DNA from: Thermoguttaceae bacterium
GTDB lineage: Bacteria; Planctomycetota; Planctomycetia; Pirellulales; Thermoguttaceae
Direction of reading: 5' to 3'
Assembly (NCBI GenBank): GCA_029975295.1
Contig: JARKPK010000156.1
Location: 1 to 64,000, forward strand
DNA: 64,000 nt
Made by a program: the position numbers and the translations under genes
The notes under the pieces: generated by a model
Told to the model about the DNA's origin: nothing
The model's database searches: none
What the model saw: only the letters and a program-made list of their open reading frames with translations
Shown here: positions 18,886-26,434 of the stretch, in pieces
How the letters are laid out: each line of letters begins with the position of its first letter
Numbering within the stretch: position 1 is the first letter of the stretch

Positions 18886-20016
18886 TCAGCCCGTGCGCTG
18901 GAACAGGGCGTCGAACTCGCTGCGCATACCGCCGCTTTTCAGGGCGGAATGGATCATCATCCACTCGGCGATGTTCTCCATCGTGATCAGACCGACCAGT
19001 TGACCATTATGGACCACGGGCAGGGCCGGACAGTCGGCCTCGCGCATCCGCTGGAAGGTGCGTTCGAGCATCTCGTTGTCGTCCACGGTGAAGCAGTGCG
19101 GGCGCATCAGTTCGCCGACGGTGGCGTCGGCCCGACCTTGGGCCAGTGCCTGCATCAGGTCGGAGCGGACGAGGATTCCGACCAAACCGTTCTGCGCGTC
19201 GATCACCGGAAAATCGGTTTGATAGCCGGCCAGCAGTTCGGAAACGACCGTCGAAAGCGGATCGGTGTCGCGCAACGTGCGGAATCGTGTAACCACCGCC
19301 GCACGCACCGGCACACCGCGAAGCAGCGATTTGACCTCGGCGGCCTGCGATTCCTGTTGCGCGCCAAGGAAAACAAACAACGCGATGAACAACAGCATCC
19401 ACATTCCCGGCACGAGCAGCCCGATGATCGCGAATAGTATGGCGATGCCTTGCCCCACCGCCGCGGCCACCTGGGTGGCGAACATGTAGTTGAACCGTGT
19501 GGCCAACAGCGCCCGAAGCACCCGCCCGCCGTCCATCGGAAATGCGGGTATCAGATTGAAGCCCACCAATAGAATATTGATCCACATCAGCCCGATCAGA
19601 AAACCGCTTCCGATCGGTTGCAGGTTGGTCAGTTCCGCGGTTTTGTTGAGCACGATCAAAGCGACGAGAACCACCGCGGCAATCACGACATTCACAGCCG
19701 GGCCGGCCAAAGCCACCCACAGCTCTTGCAGCGGCTGCTCGGGCATTCGGGCCAGCCGGGCCACGCCGCCGATGGGCAACAGGGTGATATCATGCGTTTC
19801 GATCCCAAACCGCCGGGCTGCCAACGCATGGCCCAACTCGTGCAGCACGACGCACCCGAACACGGCCGCCACCATCGTCAAACTGGCGATCGCGGCCTCA
19901 GGCGAACCGCCCTGCACCATATGGGCGACTACGATCCAAGCGATCAGAAGCCAAAACGTCCAATGAATGTAGATGCCGATTCCCGCCAACGCACCGATGC
20001 GTGTGGACCATCTCAT
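18886..20016 (-). CDS. Site-2 protease family (M50) membrane metalloprotease with two CBS domains
   Basis: This 376-residue protein has five or six membrane segments and the two M50 signatures: HELGH at residues 59-63 for zinc, and NLIPAFPMDGGR near residue 170 for the third ligand. After the membrane domain come two CBS domains (about residues 230-365), which usually sense adenine nucleotides. The layout matches the Rip3-like/SpoIVFB-like branch of intramembrane proteases with CBS tails. It probably cleaves a membrane-bound regulatory protein inside the bilayer, with the substrate unknown. It lies between the epimerase and the enolase-superfamily gene on the same strand, with gaps of 131 and 86 bases. 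Confidence 0.93.
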   Translation of the reverse strand: MRWSTRIGALAGIGIYIHWTFWLLIAWIVVAHMVQGGSPEAAIASLTMVAAVFGCVVLHELGHALAARRFGIETHDITLLPIGGVARLARMPEQPLQELWVALAGPAVNVVIAAVVLVALIVLNKTAELTNLQPIGSGFLIGLMWINILLVGFNLIPAFPMDGGRVLRALLATRFNYMFATQVAAAVGQGIAILFAIIGLLVPGMWMLLFIALFVFLGAQQESQAAEVKSLLRGVPVRAAVVTRFRTLRDTDPLSTVVSELLAGYQTDFPVIDAQNGLVGILVRSDLMQALAQGRADATVGELMRPHCFTVDDNEMLERTFQRMREADCPALPVVHNGQLVGLITMENIAEWMMIHSALKSGGMRSEFDALFQRTG

Positions 20017-20147
20017 AACACACCTGCCCAGCGAACTGCCAATTGCCTATTGCCTAAACCGTTCGTTTGCTGCGAGCCGTTTGCCGCCGCGGAGAGACAC
20101 TCGCGCGATGATCTCCCCTGGGGCAAGGCTGAAGTGTGGGCTGCCGT

Positions 20148-21182
20148 TCAATAAGTCTCGATGCCCAATTCCGCCAGTGTTGACCTTAGCCACTTCAGCG
20201 ACCGTTCGATCATCGGGCCGCCCTGCCCTTCGCATTCGATGCTCAATACGCCGTTGTAGCCTTGATCGCGCAGCAATGCGAGACAGGCGCAGATGTTCTC
20301 GGCGTTGACCCCGTCGCCCACCGCGCAATGGCTTAGGGCAATGCCCGTATCTTTGCCGCGCAGTTGATCGGCCAACGACTTCGACACATCTTTGACATGG
20401 ACGTGACTCACCCGATCGATGAACCGTTCCAAGAATGCCCGCGGATCGCGCCCGGCGATGAACGTGTTGCCGGTGTCCATGTTCAGTCGCAGGTAGTCAC
20501 TTTCGCAGAAGTCGAGCATCTCGGCCATGAAGTCGGGATTGGTGGTGAAATACCCGTGCGGCTCGATGTTGACGACGATTTGATGAGCGACGGCCACCTC
20601 CATGATCTGCTCGTAGCAGCGGCGCATCAGGTCGAGCGCTTCGCGGTCGGAAAGCCCTTCGGGGCGGTGCAGGCCATCGGTGGTGTCCACCCGGGGGCTG
20701 CCCGCCTGGGCAGCCCAAGCGATCGCCCGCAGCACATACGGCACGCCGCGCGGCATGCCGTCTTTGCCCGAGAGTGGGTAGGCCGCATCCACCTGCGAGA
20801 ACTGAACGCCGTAGCGTTCCATCTTCCGCCGCAGCAGCACGGGATCTTCGTAGAGGGCCACATGGGGCATATACCCCAGCCCGTGAATCCAGCATACCCC
20901 GTCAATCAGTCCGCACTCGATGAAATGCACTTCGTTTTGCTCGGCCCATTGCAGGCACTTCTCGAAATTCCAGTACGACGAGTTGAACGCGTCGGTGTGG
21001 AAGCCGACGCCCATCCTCGGCCCGCCGTTTGCGGCCGTGTGGCGGGCCAATTCCGCCTTTGTCGCCGACGAACGCACGGAGACTCTTCGGCTTTTGGACC
21101 CCTGCGCGCGCAACGGAGAACCCGCGCCACTCGTCTTCACTTTGGCCGACGCGCTTCGTTTTGAACTGGCTTTGGCCGACAT
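20148..21182 (-). CDS. Sugar phosphate isomerase/epimerase with a basic N-terminal extension
   Basis: This 344-residue protein has a TIM-barrel isomerase domain (about residues 55-340). Likely metal ligands lie in VNIEPHGYF, LNMDTGNTF, VSHVHVKDV and SIECEGQGG, which give the Glu-Asp-His-Glu set of the xylose-isomerase-like family. The first 45 residues are Lys/Ser/Arg-rich and low in complexity, without a signal peptide; they may be a tail or a start chosen too early. The alternative start is an internal Met at about residue 57 (MGVGFHTDAF). The substrate is not known. Its neighbours (GH115, enolase-superfamily, GH43-like) point to plant or algal sugar use. Confidence 0.88.
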   Translation of the reverse strand: MSAKASSKRSASAKVKTSGAGSPLRAQGSKSRRVSVRSSATKAELARHTAANGGPRMGVGFHTDAFNSSYWNFEKCLQWAEQNEVHFIECGLIDGVCWIHGLGYMPHVALYEDPVLLRRKMERYGVQFSQVDAAYPLSGKDGMPRGVPYVLRAIAWAAQAGSPRVDTTDGLHRPEGLSDREALDLMRRCYEQIMEVAVAHQIVVNIEPHGYFTTNPDFMAEMLDFCESDYLRLNMDTGNTFIAGRDPRAFLERFIDRVSHVHVKDVSKSLADQLRGKDTGIALSHCAVGDGVNAENICACLALLRDQGYNGVLSIECEGQGGPMIERSLKWLRSTLAELGIETY

Positions 21183-21619
21183 GGTTCAACCCTTCCGCTT
21201 TCTATTTCGAAGTGAAATCATGCTATGAGCATCGCATCAAGCATCCTAAGCAAGCCGCGAAGGCGCCCCCGCGCCGCCCCAAGCCGGGCACATCATCCGA
21301 CCTAGCACGCAATGTAATGAAATCGGTGAGCGAATGAAAGCAGCGCGGCCCGGCAGACAGATCGGCATCGGGCGACGCGCCGCGGAGGGGCTTGCCCTAT
21401 CTTTCCCCGCTTCGCCGGCCCGGTCCGCCGCCGCCCGAAGACCATGGGAGTTTCTGCCCGTTTCGTGGTTGTAGCCGCGGGCATTACCGATCAGAATAGT
21501 GGTCAGTTGTTCCGGTGGCGAGCTGGTTCCAAGTTCGTTGAAGACAAATCAACCAAATGAAGCGACGCGAACCGCCGGCGACGATTCGCGCAGATACCCC
21601 CGATAGCGGAGCCCTTCCT
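21183..21619. other. Divergent intergenic region, nothing clear
   Basis: These 437 bases separate the minus-strand epimerase from the plus-strand GH43-like gene. I see no gene, no convincing promoter and no repeat in it. Confidence 0.5.
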
Positions 21620-22669
21620 ATGACGCTCGCCCGACGTGCTTGGTTCACCTTTTCAATGGGTGTTATTGCATGGGCGGGCGCGCTGCTGCCGGTGCCTGCA
21701 TTGTGCCCCGCTGCCGAGCTAAACCCGTCTGTTTCGCAAGAGCAGCGGCCGCCAGCAGAGCATCCAGCGCCGCAGATCGACGGCGCGTGGTGGAAAGTGG
21801 CGGGCAACCCCGATTTGGGCCCGTGGACGAATCCGAAGCAGCAGCCGGTCGATTTCGCCATTTGGCAAGCGGCCGATGGCTCTTGGCAGCTCTGGTCGTG
21901 CATCCGCCACACTCAGTGCGGCGGACACACGCGGCTTTTTCACCGCTGGGAAGGCAAGCGGTTGACCGACCCCGATTGGTGCCCCTGCGGCGTGGCCATG
22001 ACCGCCGACGAGAAGTATGGCGAGGCCCCCGGCGGGCTGCAAGCGCCGCACGTAGTTCGCCTGAACGACGGCTGGAAGATGCTCTACGGCAACTGGCACG
22101 GAATCGCCTTGGCCCAAAGCGGCGACGGCAAGCAGTTCCAGCGCGTGCTCGACAATTCGGGCAGCAGCCAAGTGTTCACCGAAGACCTACGTGAGACGCC
22201 CGCCAACACGCGCGATCCGATGGTGCTGCCGATCGTGTCGGCCGACGGAGTTACGTTCTATTGCTATTACACGGCCCACCCGAACAAGAAAGGTGCTGTT
22301 TATCTTCGCACATCGAAAGACCTGAAGCATTGGAGCGATTCGAAGATCGTCGCTCGCGGCGGTCGAGCAGGCGACGGCCCCTACTCGGCCGAGTGCCCCC
22401 ACGTGGTCGCCCGGCATGGGGCCTACTACCTGTTTCGCACGCAGCGCTACGGGAAGAACGCCCAAACGCTGGTATATCGCTCGACCGACCCGGCCGACTT
22501 CGGCATCGATGACGACCGCTGCCTGATCGCCGATTTGCCCATTGCTGCGCCGGAAATCATCCACTTCGAGGGCGTCGATTACATAGCCGCCTTGCTGCCG
22601 ACGCTCGACGGCATTCAGATCGCCAAGCTGCTTTGGCAGAAACTGCCGCCGCCGAAAACCGATCGATGA
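21620..22669 (+). CDS. Exported GH43/GH32-like five-bladed beta-propeller protein
   Basis: This 349-residue protein has a signal peptide (MTLARRAWFTFSMGVIAWAG) and then repeats typical of the five-bladed propeller of the glycoside hydrolase 43/62/32/68 superfamily: WQLWSCIRHTQCGGHTRLFH, TRDPMVLPI, YYTAHPNKKGAVYLRTSKDL and GAYYLFRTQRYG. The conserved Asp of TRDPMV and the Glu of SAECPHV are candidate catalytic residues, but a definite family cannot be fixed by eye. It probably acts on oligosaccharides in the periplasm. The ATG at 21620 has GGAG 8 bases upstream and gives the signal peptide; an ATG at 21557 is an alternative that would bury it. Confidence 0.8.
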   Translation: MTLARRAWFTFSMGVIAWAGALLPVPALCPAAELNPSVSQEQRPPAEHPAPQIDGAWWKVAGNPDLGPWTNPKQQPVDFAIWQAADGSWQLWSCIRHTQCGGHTRLFHRWEGKRLTDPDWCPCGVAMTADEKYGEAPGGLQAPHVVRLNDGWKMLYGNWHGIALAQSGDGKQFQRVLDNSGSSQVFTEDLRETPANTRDPMVLPIVSADGVTFYCYYTAHPNKKGAVYLRTSKDLKHWSDSKIVARGGRAGDGPYSAECPHVVARHGAYYLFRTQRYGKNAQTLVYRSTDPADFGIDDDRCLIADLPIAAPEIIHFEGVDYIAALLPTLDGIQIAKLLWQKLPPPKTDR

Positions 22670-23038
22670 GTTCCGCCGCTTTGAAGCGTCAGCGGATGAA
22701 ACACAATTGTTTTGGTCAGCGGAGATGGTAGAATAGAAGCTTGTGCCATCACGAGTTGGCTTCGAGCGGCCAGTAGCGTCCCGGTTTCCCGCTGCGAAAG
22801 CAGCCCAAAGGCGAGCAATCGTTCGCCAAGTTGCACCGGGCCAAAGTTGACGTGCTCGGGAAGGCCGCAACACGTCGGTGCGAATGGTTTTGATCAAGGG
22901 CCGAAAGAGATCGGGCTCGGCGATTGGGCCCGCCAACCTGCCGAAAACGTGCTGATCGATCGGCGATGAAAGCTGTCGATTTGCCGAACGGAAGAACACA
23001 CGATATCGCCTCCTGTTTCCTGCGGTTGCACAGAGATC
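22670..23038 (+). other. Structured 5' leader of the TPR gene
   Basis: After the promoter-like site at 22707-22734 the leader can fold. CCCGGT (22780-22785) and ACCGGG (22835-22840) close a junction. Inside it, GCTGC-GAAA-GCAGC (22791-22804) ends in a GNRA tetraloop and GGCGA/TTCGCC (22810-22827) forms a second arm. GACGTG (22849-22854) pairs with CACGTC (22871-22876) just after. No known riboswitch core is recognised. Confidence 0.35.
22707..22734 (+). promoter_or_regulatory. Promoter-like site upstream of the TPR gene
   Basis: TTGTTT (22707-22712), a 16-base spacer and TAGAAT (22729-22734) give a fair sigma-70-type promoter. The start would fall near 22741, leaving a leader of about 300 bases before the ATG at 23039. 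Confidence 0.5.
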
Positions 23039-24478
23039 ATGGCCAGCGAAGAACAAACCCCTCAGCCCGAACCGGAGCGAAAGGCCGAGCGCAAGCCGCT
23101 AACCCCGGCGACGCGCAAGCGCCTTCAGAAATGCTTTGAGCACGCCACGAAGCAAACCAACCAGAACAACCACGATTATGCCACGCAACTTCTAACCGAA
23201 TGTGTGATGGGCGACCCGATGAGCCTGCCCTATTTGCGCAGTTTCATCGAGAACCTCCAGAAGAAATACAACAACAACCGCAAAGGGGCCTCGCTCGCCC
23301 AACTGCAAACGATGCGGTTGCGCCGCAACCTGCAAAAGGCCCTCTCCGAAAGCAAGTGGGACGATGTTATTCGCACCGGACTGGAACTCTTGGCGTTCAA
23401 CCCGTGGGACGTAGTGACGCTTCGGCACATGGCCTCGGCCATTCAGGCCGTGGCGCCCTTAGCCGAAACCGAGCTTTACCTTCTCAAGTGCGCGTTGGAA
23501 GCCAACCCGAAGGATGTAGAAACCAACAAGCAGTGCGCCCGGGCAATGGCCGACCGCGGCCAGTTCGACCAAGCCATCGCCTGCTGGCACCGGGTCGAGC
23601 AGGTGATGCCCAACAACGAAGAAGCCCAGAAGGCGATTTCCGACCTTGCCGTGCGAAAGACCCTGACCACGCTGGAACAGCGAAAACAGGCGGAACGCCA
23701 GCGCACGCTGACAACGCCCACGGCCGATAACAGCCAAGAGGTTTCGCCCGACGAGGCATTGCGCCGACGCATCGCGGCGAACCCCAAAGATTTGGCCTCG
23801 TATTACGAGCTAGCACAGCTTTATATCAACGCCGATCGTTTTGACGACGCCGAAAAAGTGTTTCAAGAGGCGTTCGATGCCACGGGCGACAACGACGTGC
23901 GCGAGAAGTGGCAAGACGTCCAAGTCCGCCGCCTTCGCCATCTGACCATCCAAGCGCGAGCCAAGCGAAAAGAAAGCGAGAAGGCCGAAGCCGAGTACCG
24001 CCGTCTGCGCAAGGAATTGAACGAAAAGGAGCTGGAGGTTTGTCGGTATCGCGTCGAGCGGTATCCGAACATTCTTAGATACAAGTACGAGTTGGGGTTG
24101 CGCTACCAGATCGGCAAACAGTACAACGAAGCGATCAAGCAGTTTCAGGCGGCGCGGAACGACCCCCGCGTCAAAGGGGTTTGCTTGCTTGGGTTGGCTC
24201 AGTGCTTTCAGGCGATCAAGCAACCTCGGCTGGCAATGAGCCATTACGAACAGGCCATTTCGGAAATCCCAGACCGGGATGCCGACAATAAAAAAGAGGC
24301 GCTCTATCAGGCGGCGAAGATGGCGTTCGACGAGCTTCGCGACCTCGATACGGCCGAAAAGCACCTGACAACCTTGGCGGGAATGGATTTCGCCTACAAG
24401 GACGTTTCGGCCCTACTGGACAAGATCGCCCAAGTCCGCGAAAATGGCGGGTTTACGTCGGAGGCCGGGGGCGCGTAG
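23039..24478 (+). CDS. Soluble TPR-repeat protein with coiled-coil segment
   Basis: This 479-residue protein has no signal peptide or membrane segment and is very rich in charged residues and Gln/Asn. Helix pairs of TPR type are seen at about residues 100-200 (AMADRGQFDQAIACWHRVEQ), 255-290 (YYELAQLYINADRFDDAEKV) and 350-440 (YKYELGLRYQIGKQYNEAIK). Between them a stretch near residues 300-335 rich in Lys/Glu/Arg could form a coiled coil. It is probably a cytoplasmic scaffold; no partner is evident. The start at 23039 is the first Met and is followed by a typical soluble N-terminus. Ribosomal protein S20 follows 95 bases after its stop. Confidence 0.9.
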   Translation: MASEEQTPQPEPERKAERKPLTPATRKRLQKCFEHATKQTNQNNHDYATQLLTECVMGDPMSLPYLRSFIENLQKKYNNNRKGASLAQLQTMRLRRNLQKALSESKWDDVIRTGLELLAFNPWDVVTLRHMASAIQAVAPLAETELYLLKCALEANPKDVETNKQCARAMADRGQFDQAIACWHRVEQVMPNNEEAQKAISDLAVRKTLTTLEQRKQAERQRTLTTPTADNSQEVSPDEALRRRIAANPKDLASYYELAQLYINADRFDDAEKVFQEAFDATGDNDVREKWQDVQVRRLRHLTIQARAKRKESEKAEAEYRRLRKELNEKELEVCRYRVERYPNILRYKYELGLRYQIGKQYNEAIKQFQAARNDPRVKGVCLLGLAQCFQAIKQPRLAMSHYEQAISEIPDRDADNKKEALYQAAKMAFDELRDLDTAEKHLTTLAGMDFAYKDVSALLDKIAQVRENGGFTSEAGGA

Positions 24479-24499
24479 CGATCGCCGCTCCGCGGCACG

Positions 24500-24521
24500 C
24501 CCGTTGCTGTTGTGCAACGGG
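24500..24521 (+). terminator. Hairpin between the TPR gene and rpsT
   Basis: CCCGTTGC (24500-24507) and GCAACGGG (24514-24521) form an 8-bp stem with a 6-base loop. No T tract follows, so it is either a processing/attenuation hairpin or a weak terminator. As S20 genes are often regulated in their leaders, a leader role is also possible. Confidence 0.4.
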
Positions 24522-24573
24522 TGAATAAGCCTACAACGTTGCCTGTCAACCACTTACAGACACCGATTCAGCC

Positions 24574-24843
24574 ATGCCGAACATTGCCAGTGCGAAGAAG
24601 CGATTGAAGCAGTCGTTGGTTCGTCGCGCGAGAAACCGTGCCGACAAGCGCCAGATCAAGACGCAATGTAAGAAGGTTCTGACCGCGGTTGCCCAGAAAT
24701 CGGTCGAAACGGCCGACGCCGAATTCCGCACGGCCGCCAAACTGCTCGATCGGGCAGCGGCCAAGCGGCGTATTCATCCCAACGCGGCTGCGCGAACCAA
24801 GTCGCGGCTCTCCGCCAAGATCAAACAACTCAAAGGCAAGTAG
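24574..24843 (+). CDS. rpsT: 30S ribosomal protein S20
   Basis: This 89-residue, very basic protein is S20, which binds the 5' domain of 16S rRNA in the small subunit. It starts MPNIASAKKRLKQSLVRRAR, the family's typical first helix, carries the conserved DRAAAKRRIHPNAAARTKSR segment, and has the normal length. It is a single cistron after the TPR gene and is followed by a convergent radical SAM gene. Confidence 0.97.
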   Translation: MPNIASAKKRLKQSLVRRARNRADKRQIKTQCKKVLTAVAQKSVETADAEFRTAAKLLDRAAAKRRIHPNAAARTKSRLSAKIKQLKGK

Positions 24844-24942
24844 CTTCGAGCGAGGCTCAGAAAAGCTCTGCTCGAAGGCCGCCGGAAGGCTGGCCGGGTT
24901 TCGCCCAACTCCAATCCGCCCCCGTCATTGCGAATCTGCGGG

Positions 24943-25986
24943 TCAACCGGCGATCTTTTCGGGCGGGTCCGACCATCTTCGTCCTTGATAACGGCCGGAC
25001 CGCTGCATGGTCTGGCGCAGCCGGTCGAGAAATTGCGACTTTCGCAAACACCACTGAGGCCCAAGCAAATAATCGGCCGGAGCGTCGCCCAACAATCGAT
25101 CGATCACCACGTTGGGCGGCAGATGCTCTAAGACGTCGATCACCGTGGCGGCATGCTCCTCTTCGGTCGGCAAACGAACTTCGCCGCGCTCAACCAATTG
25201 CGCTAGGCGGGTTCCGCGCACTGCGTAAAGCTGGTGAATCTTCAGCGACTCAACGCCCAGGATGGCCAGTTGGCAGGCCGACGCGCGCATTTGCCCCACG
25301 TCTTCACCCGGCAGACCGAAGATCAGGTGCGCGCCGATTCGCAGGCCAAATTGCTTCGTTCGGGTCACGGCGTCGATGATTGCTTGGCGATCATGCCTCC
25401 GGTTCATCCATTGCAGCGAACGTTCGCAGAGTGATTGCGCGCCGATCTCGATCATCAACCAGGTCTGACGGGCCAACACGGCCAGTTCGGCCAGAAGGTC
25501 GTCGGCCAGGCAATCGGGCCGTGTCCCGATAATCAAGCCCACCACCCCCTCCTGCCGCATGGCCTCGCGGTACAGGTCCAACAGCAAATCGCGATTGCCG
25601 TACGTGTTGGTCCCCGGCTGGAAGTAAACAACAAGAAGCGGCCGCCCGCCCAATGCCCCCGCGCCCCGACCGCTCCGAAAAGCGGCCTCTCGGGCATGGA
25701 CGACCTGTTGTTCAATCGTGGCGGCCCCATCCCTTCGCGCTTTGCTAAACGAAGCGGGCTCGCAAAAGACGCAGCCCTCTCGGCCCAGCGTGCCGTCGCG
25801 GTTCGGACAATCACAGCCCGCATCGACGGGGACCTTAGTCACTCGCCGCCCGAACAATCGACGCCAGTGGACTGCCAAACTGTGATACGTCGAGCCGGCG
25901 CGACGCCAGTACCAAGGATCGCTCGCTGTTCGGTCGCCGGAAGCTGATTGGTCGCCGGAAAACGTCATTGCACCAACAAGTCGCAA
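24943..25986 (-). CDS. TIGR01212/YhcC-family radical SAM protein
   Basis: This 347-residue protein has the YhcC/TIGR01212 form of the radical SAM cluster, CPNRDGTLGREGCVFC (Cys60, Cys72, Cys75), instead of the common CxxxCxxC spacing. Further family signatures are YFQPGTNTY, GTRPDCLADD and LMIEIGAQS, then HLIFGLPGE and KIHQLYAVRGT. It uses a [4Fe-4S] cluster to cleave S-adenosylmethionine. The substrate of this family is not known to me. The C-terminal part carries the usual PNVVIDRLLGDAP. The start is uncertain: ATG at 25986 or the ATG six codons later. The gene ends 99 bases from rpsT in a tail-to-tail arrangement. Confidence 0.92.
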   Translation of the reverse strand: MRLVGAMTFSGDQSASGDRTASDPWYWRRAGSTYHSLAVHWRRLFGRRVTKVPVDAGCDCPNRDGTLGREGCVFCEPASFSKARRDGAATIEQQVVHAREAAFRSGRGAGALGGRPLLVVYFQPGTNTYGNRDLLLDLYREAMRQEGVVGLIIGTRPDCLADDLLAELAVLARQTWLMIEIGAQSLCERSLQWMNRRHDRQAIIDAVTRTKQFGLRIGAHLIFGLPGEDVGQMRASACQLAILGVESLKIHQLYAVRGTRLAQLVERGEVRLPTEEEHAATVIDVLEHLPPNVVIDRLLGDAPADYLLGPQWCLRKSQFLDRLRQTMQRSGRYQGRRWSDPPEKIAG

Positions 25987-26434
25987 CGTGCCCGAGAGTG
26001 TTTGGCAATCCGCTCCGTTTCGCGTCTGCCTGCCGTCGCGTGAATTCGTTCAGTTTATCGCGCACCGCCGACGGAAACCAAGAGCTCACCGCATTGCATC
26101 GCATCGCCCGCCCCAGCGGCCGTAAGTGCCGCAACATGGGCGACGGGCGGAACAGTCTCCGCTCGTTGGATTTAGCGGCACGGAACCCGATAGGCGGCAT
26201 TATCGTGCCCCCGCCCGCGGCCGGCTGCTGCTTGCGAACCCCGCCCTAACGCTTTCCGACCGCATCGATATGAACTACAATCATGCGTGCGCGGCTGATA
26301 GAGTGTTCATACCGACACATTCCAAGAGGGGTGTTGCGCAACTCGGCAGAATATTGCAGCGGCGATTCGGCAGCAACGCATGACCGATGCGGCGCCGTCC
26401 GCCCGCCGTTTTCTCTTTGGTTTGGACCCAGTTT
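25987..26434. other. Divergent intergenic region upstream of the FHA protein
   Basis: No gene is supported in these 448 bases. A TACAAT hexamer preceded at 17 bases by TTTCCG, in the last 200 bases on the plus strand, is a weak promoter candidate for the FHA gene. Nothing else stands out. Confidence 0.4.

Noticed and set aside
24500-24521. Full rho-independent terminator after the TPR gene
   Set aside because: The stem is good but no T tract follows, so it is reported only as a hairpin of uncertain role.
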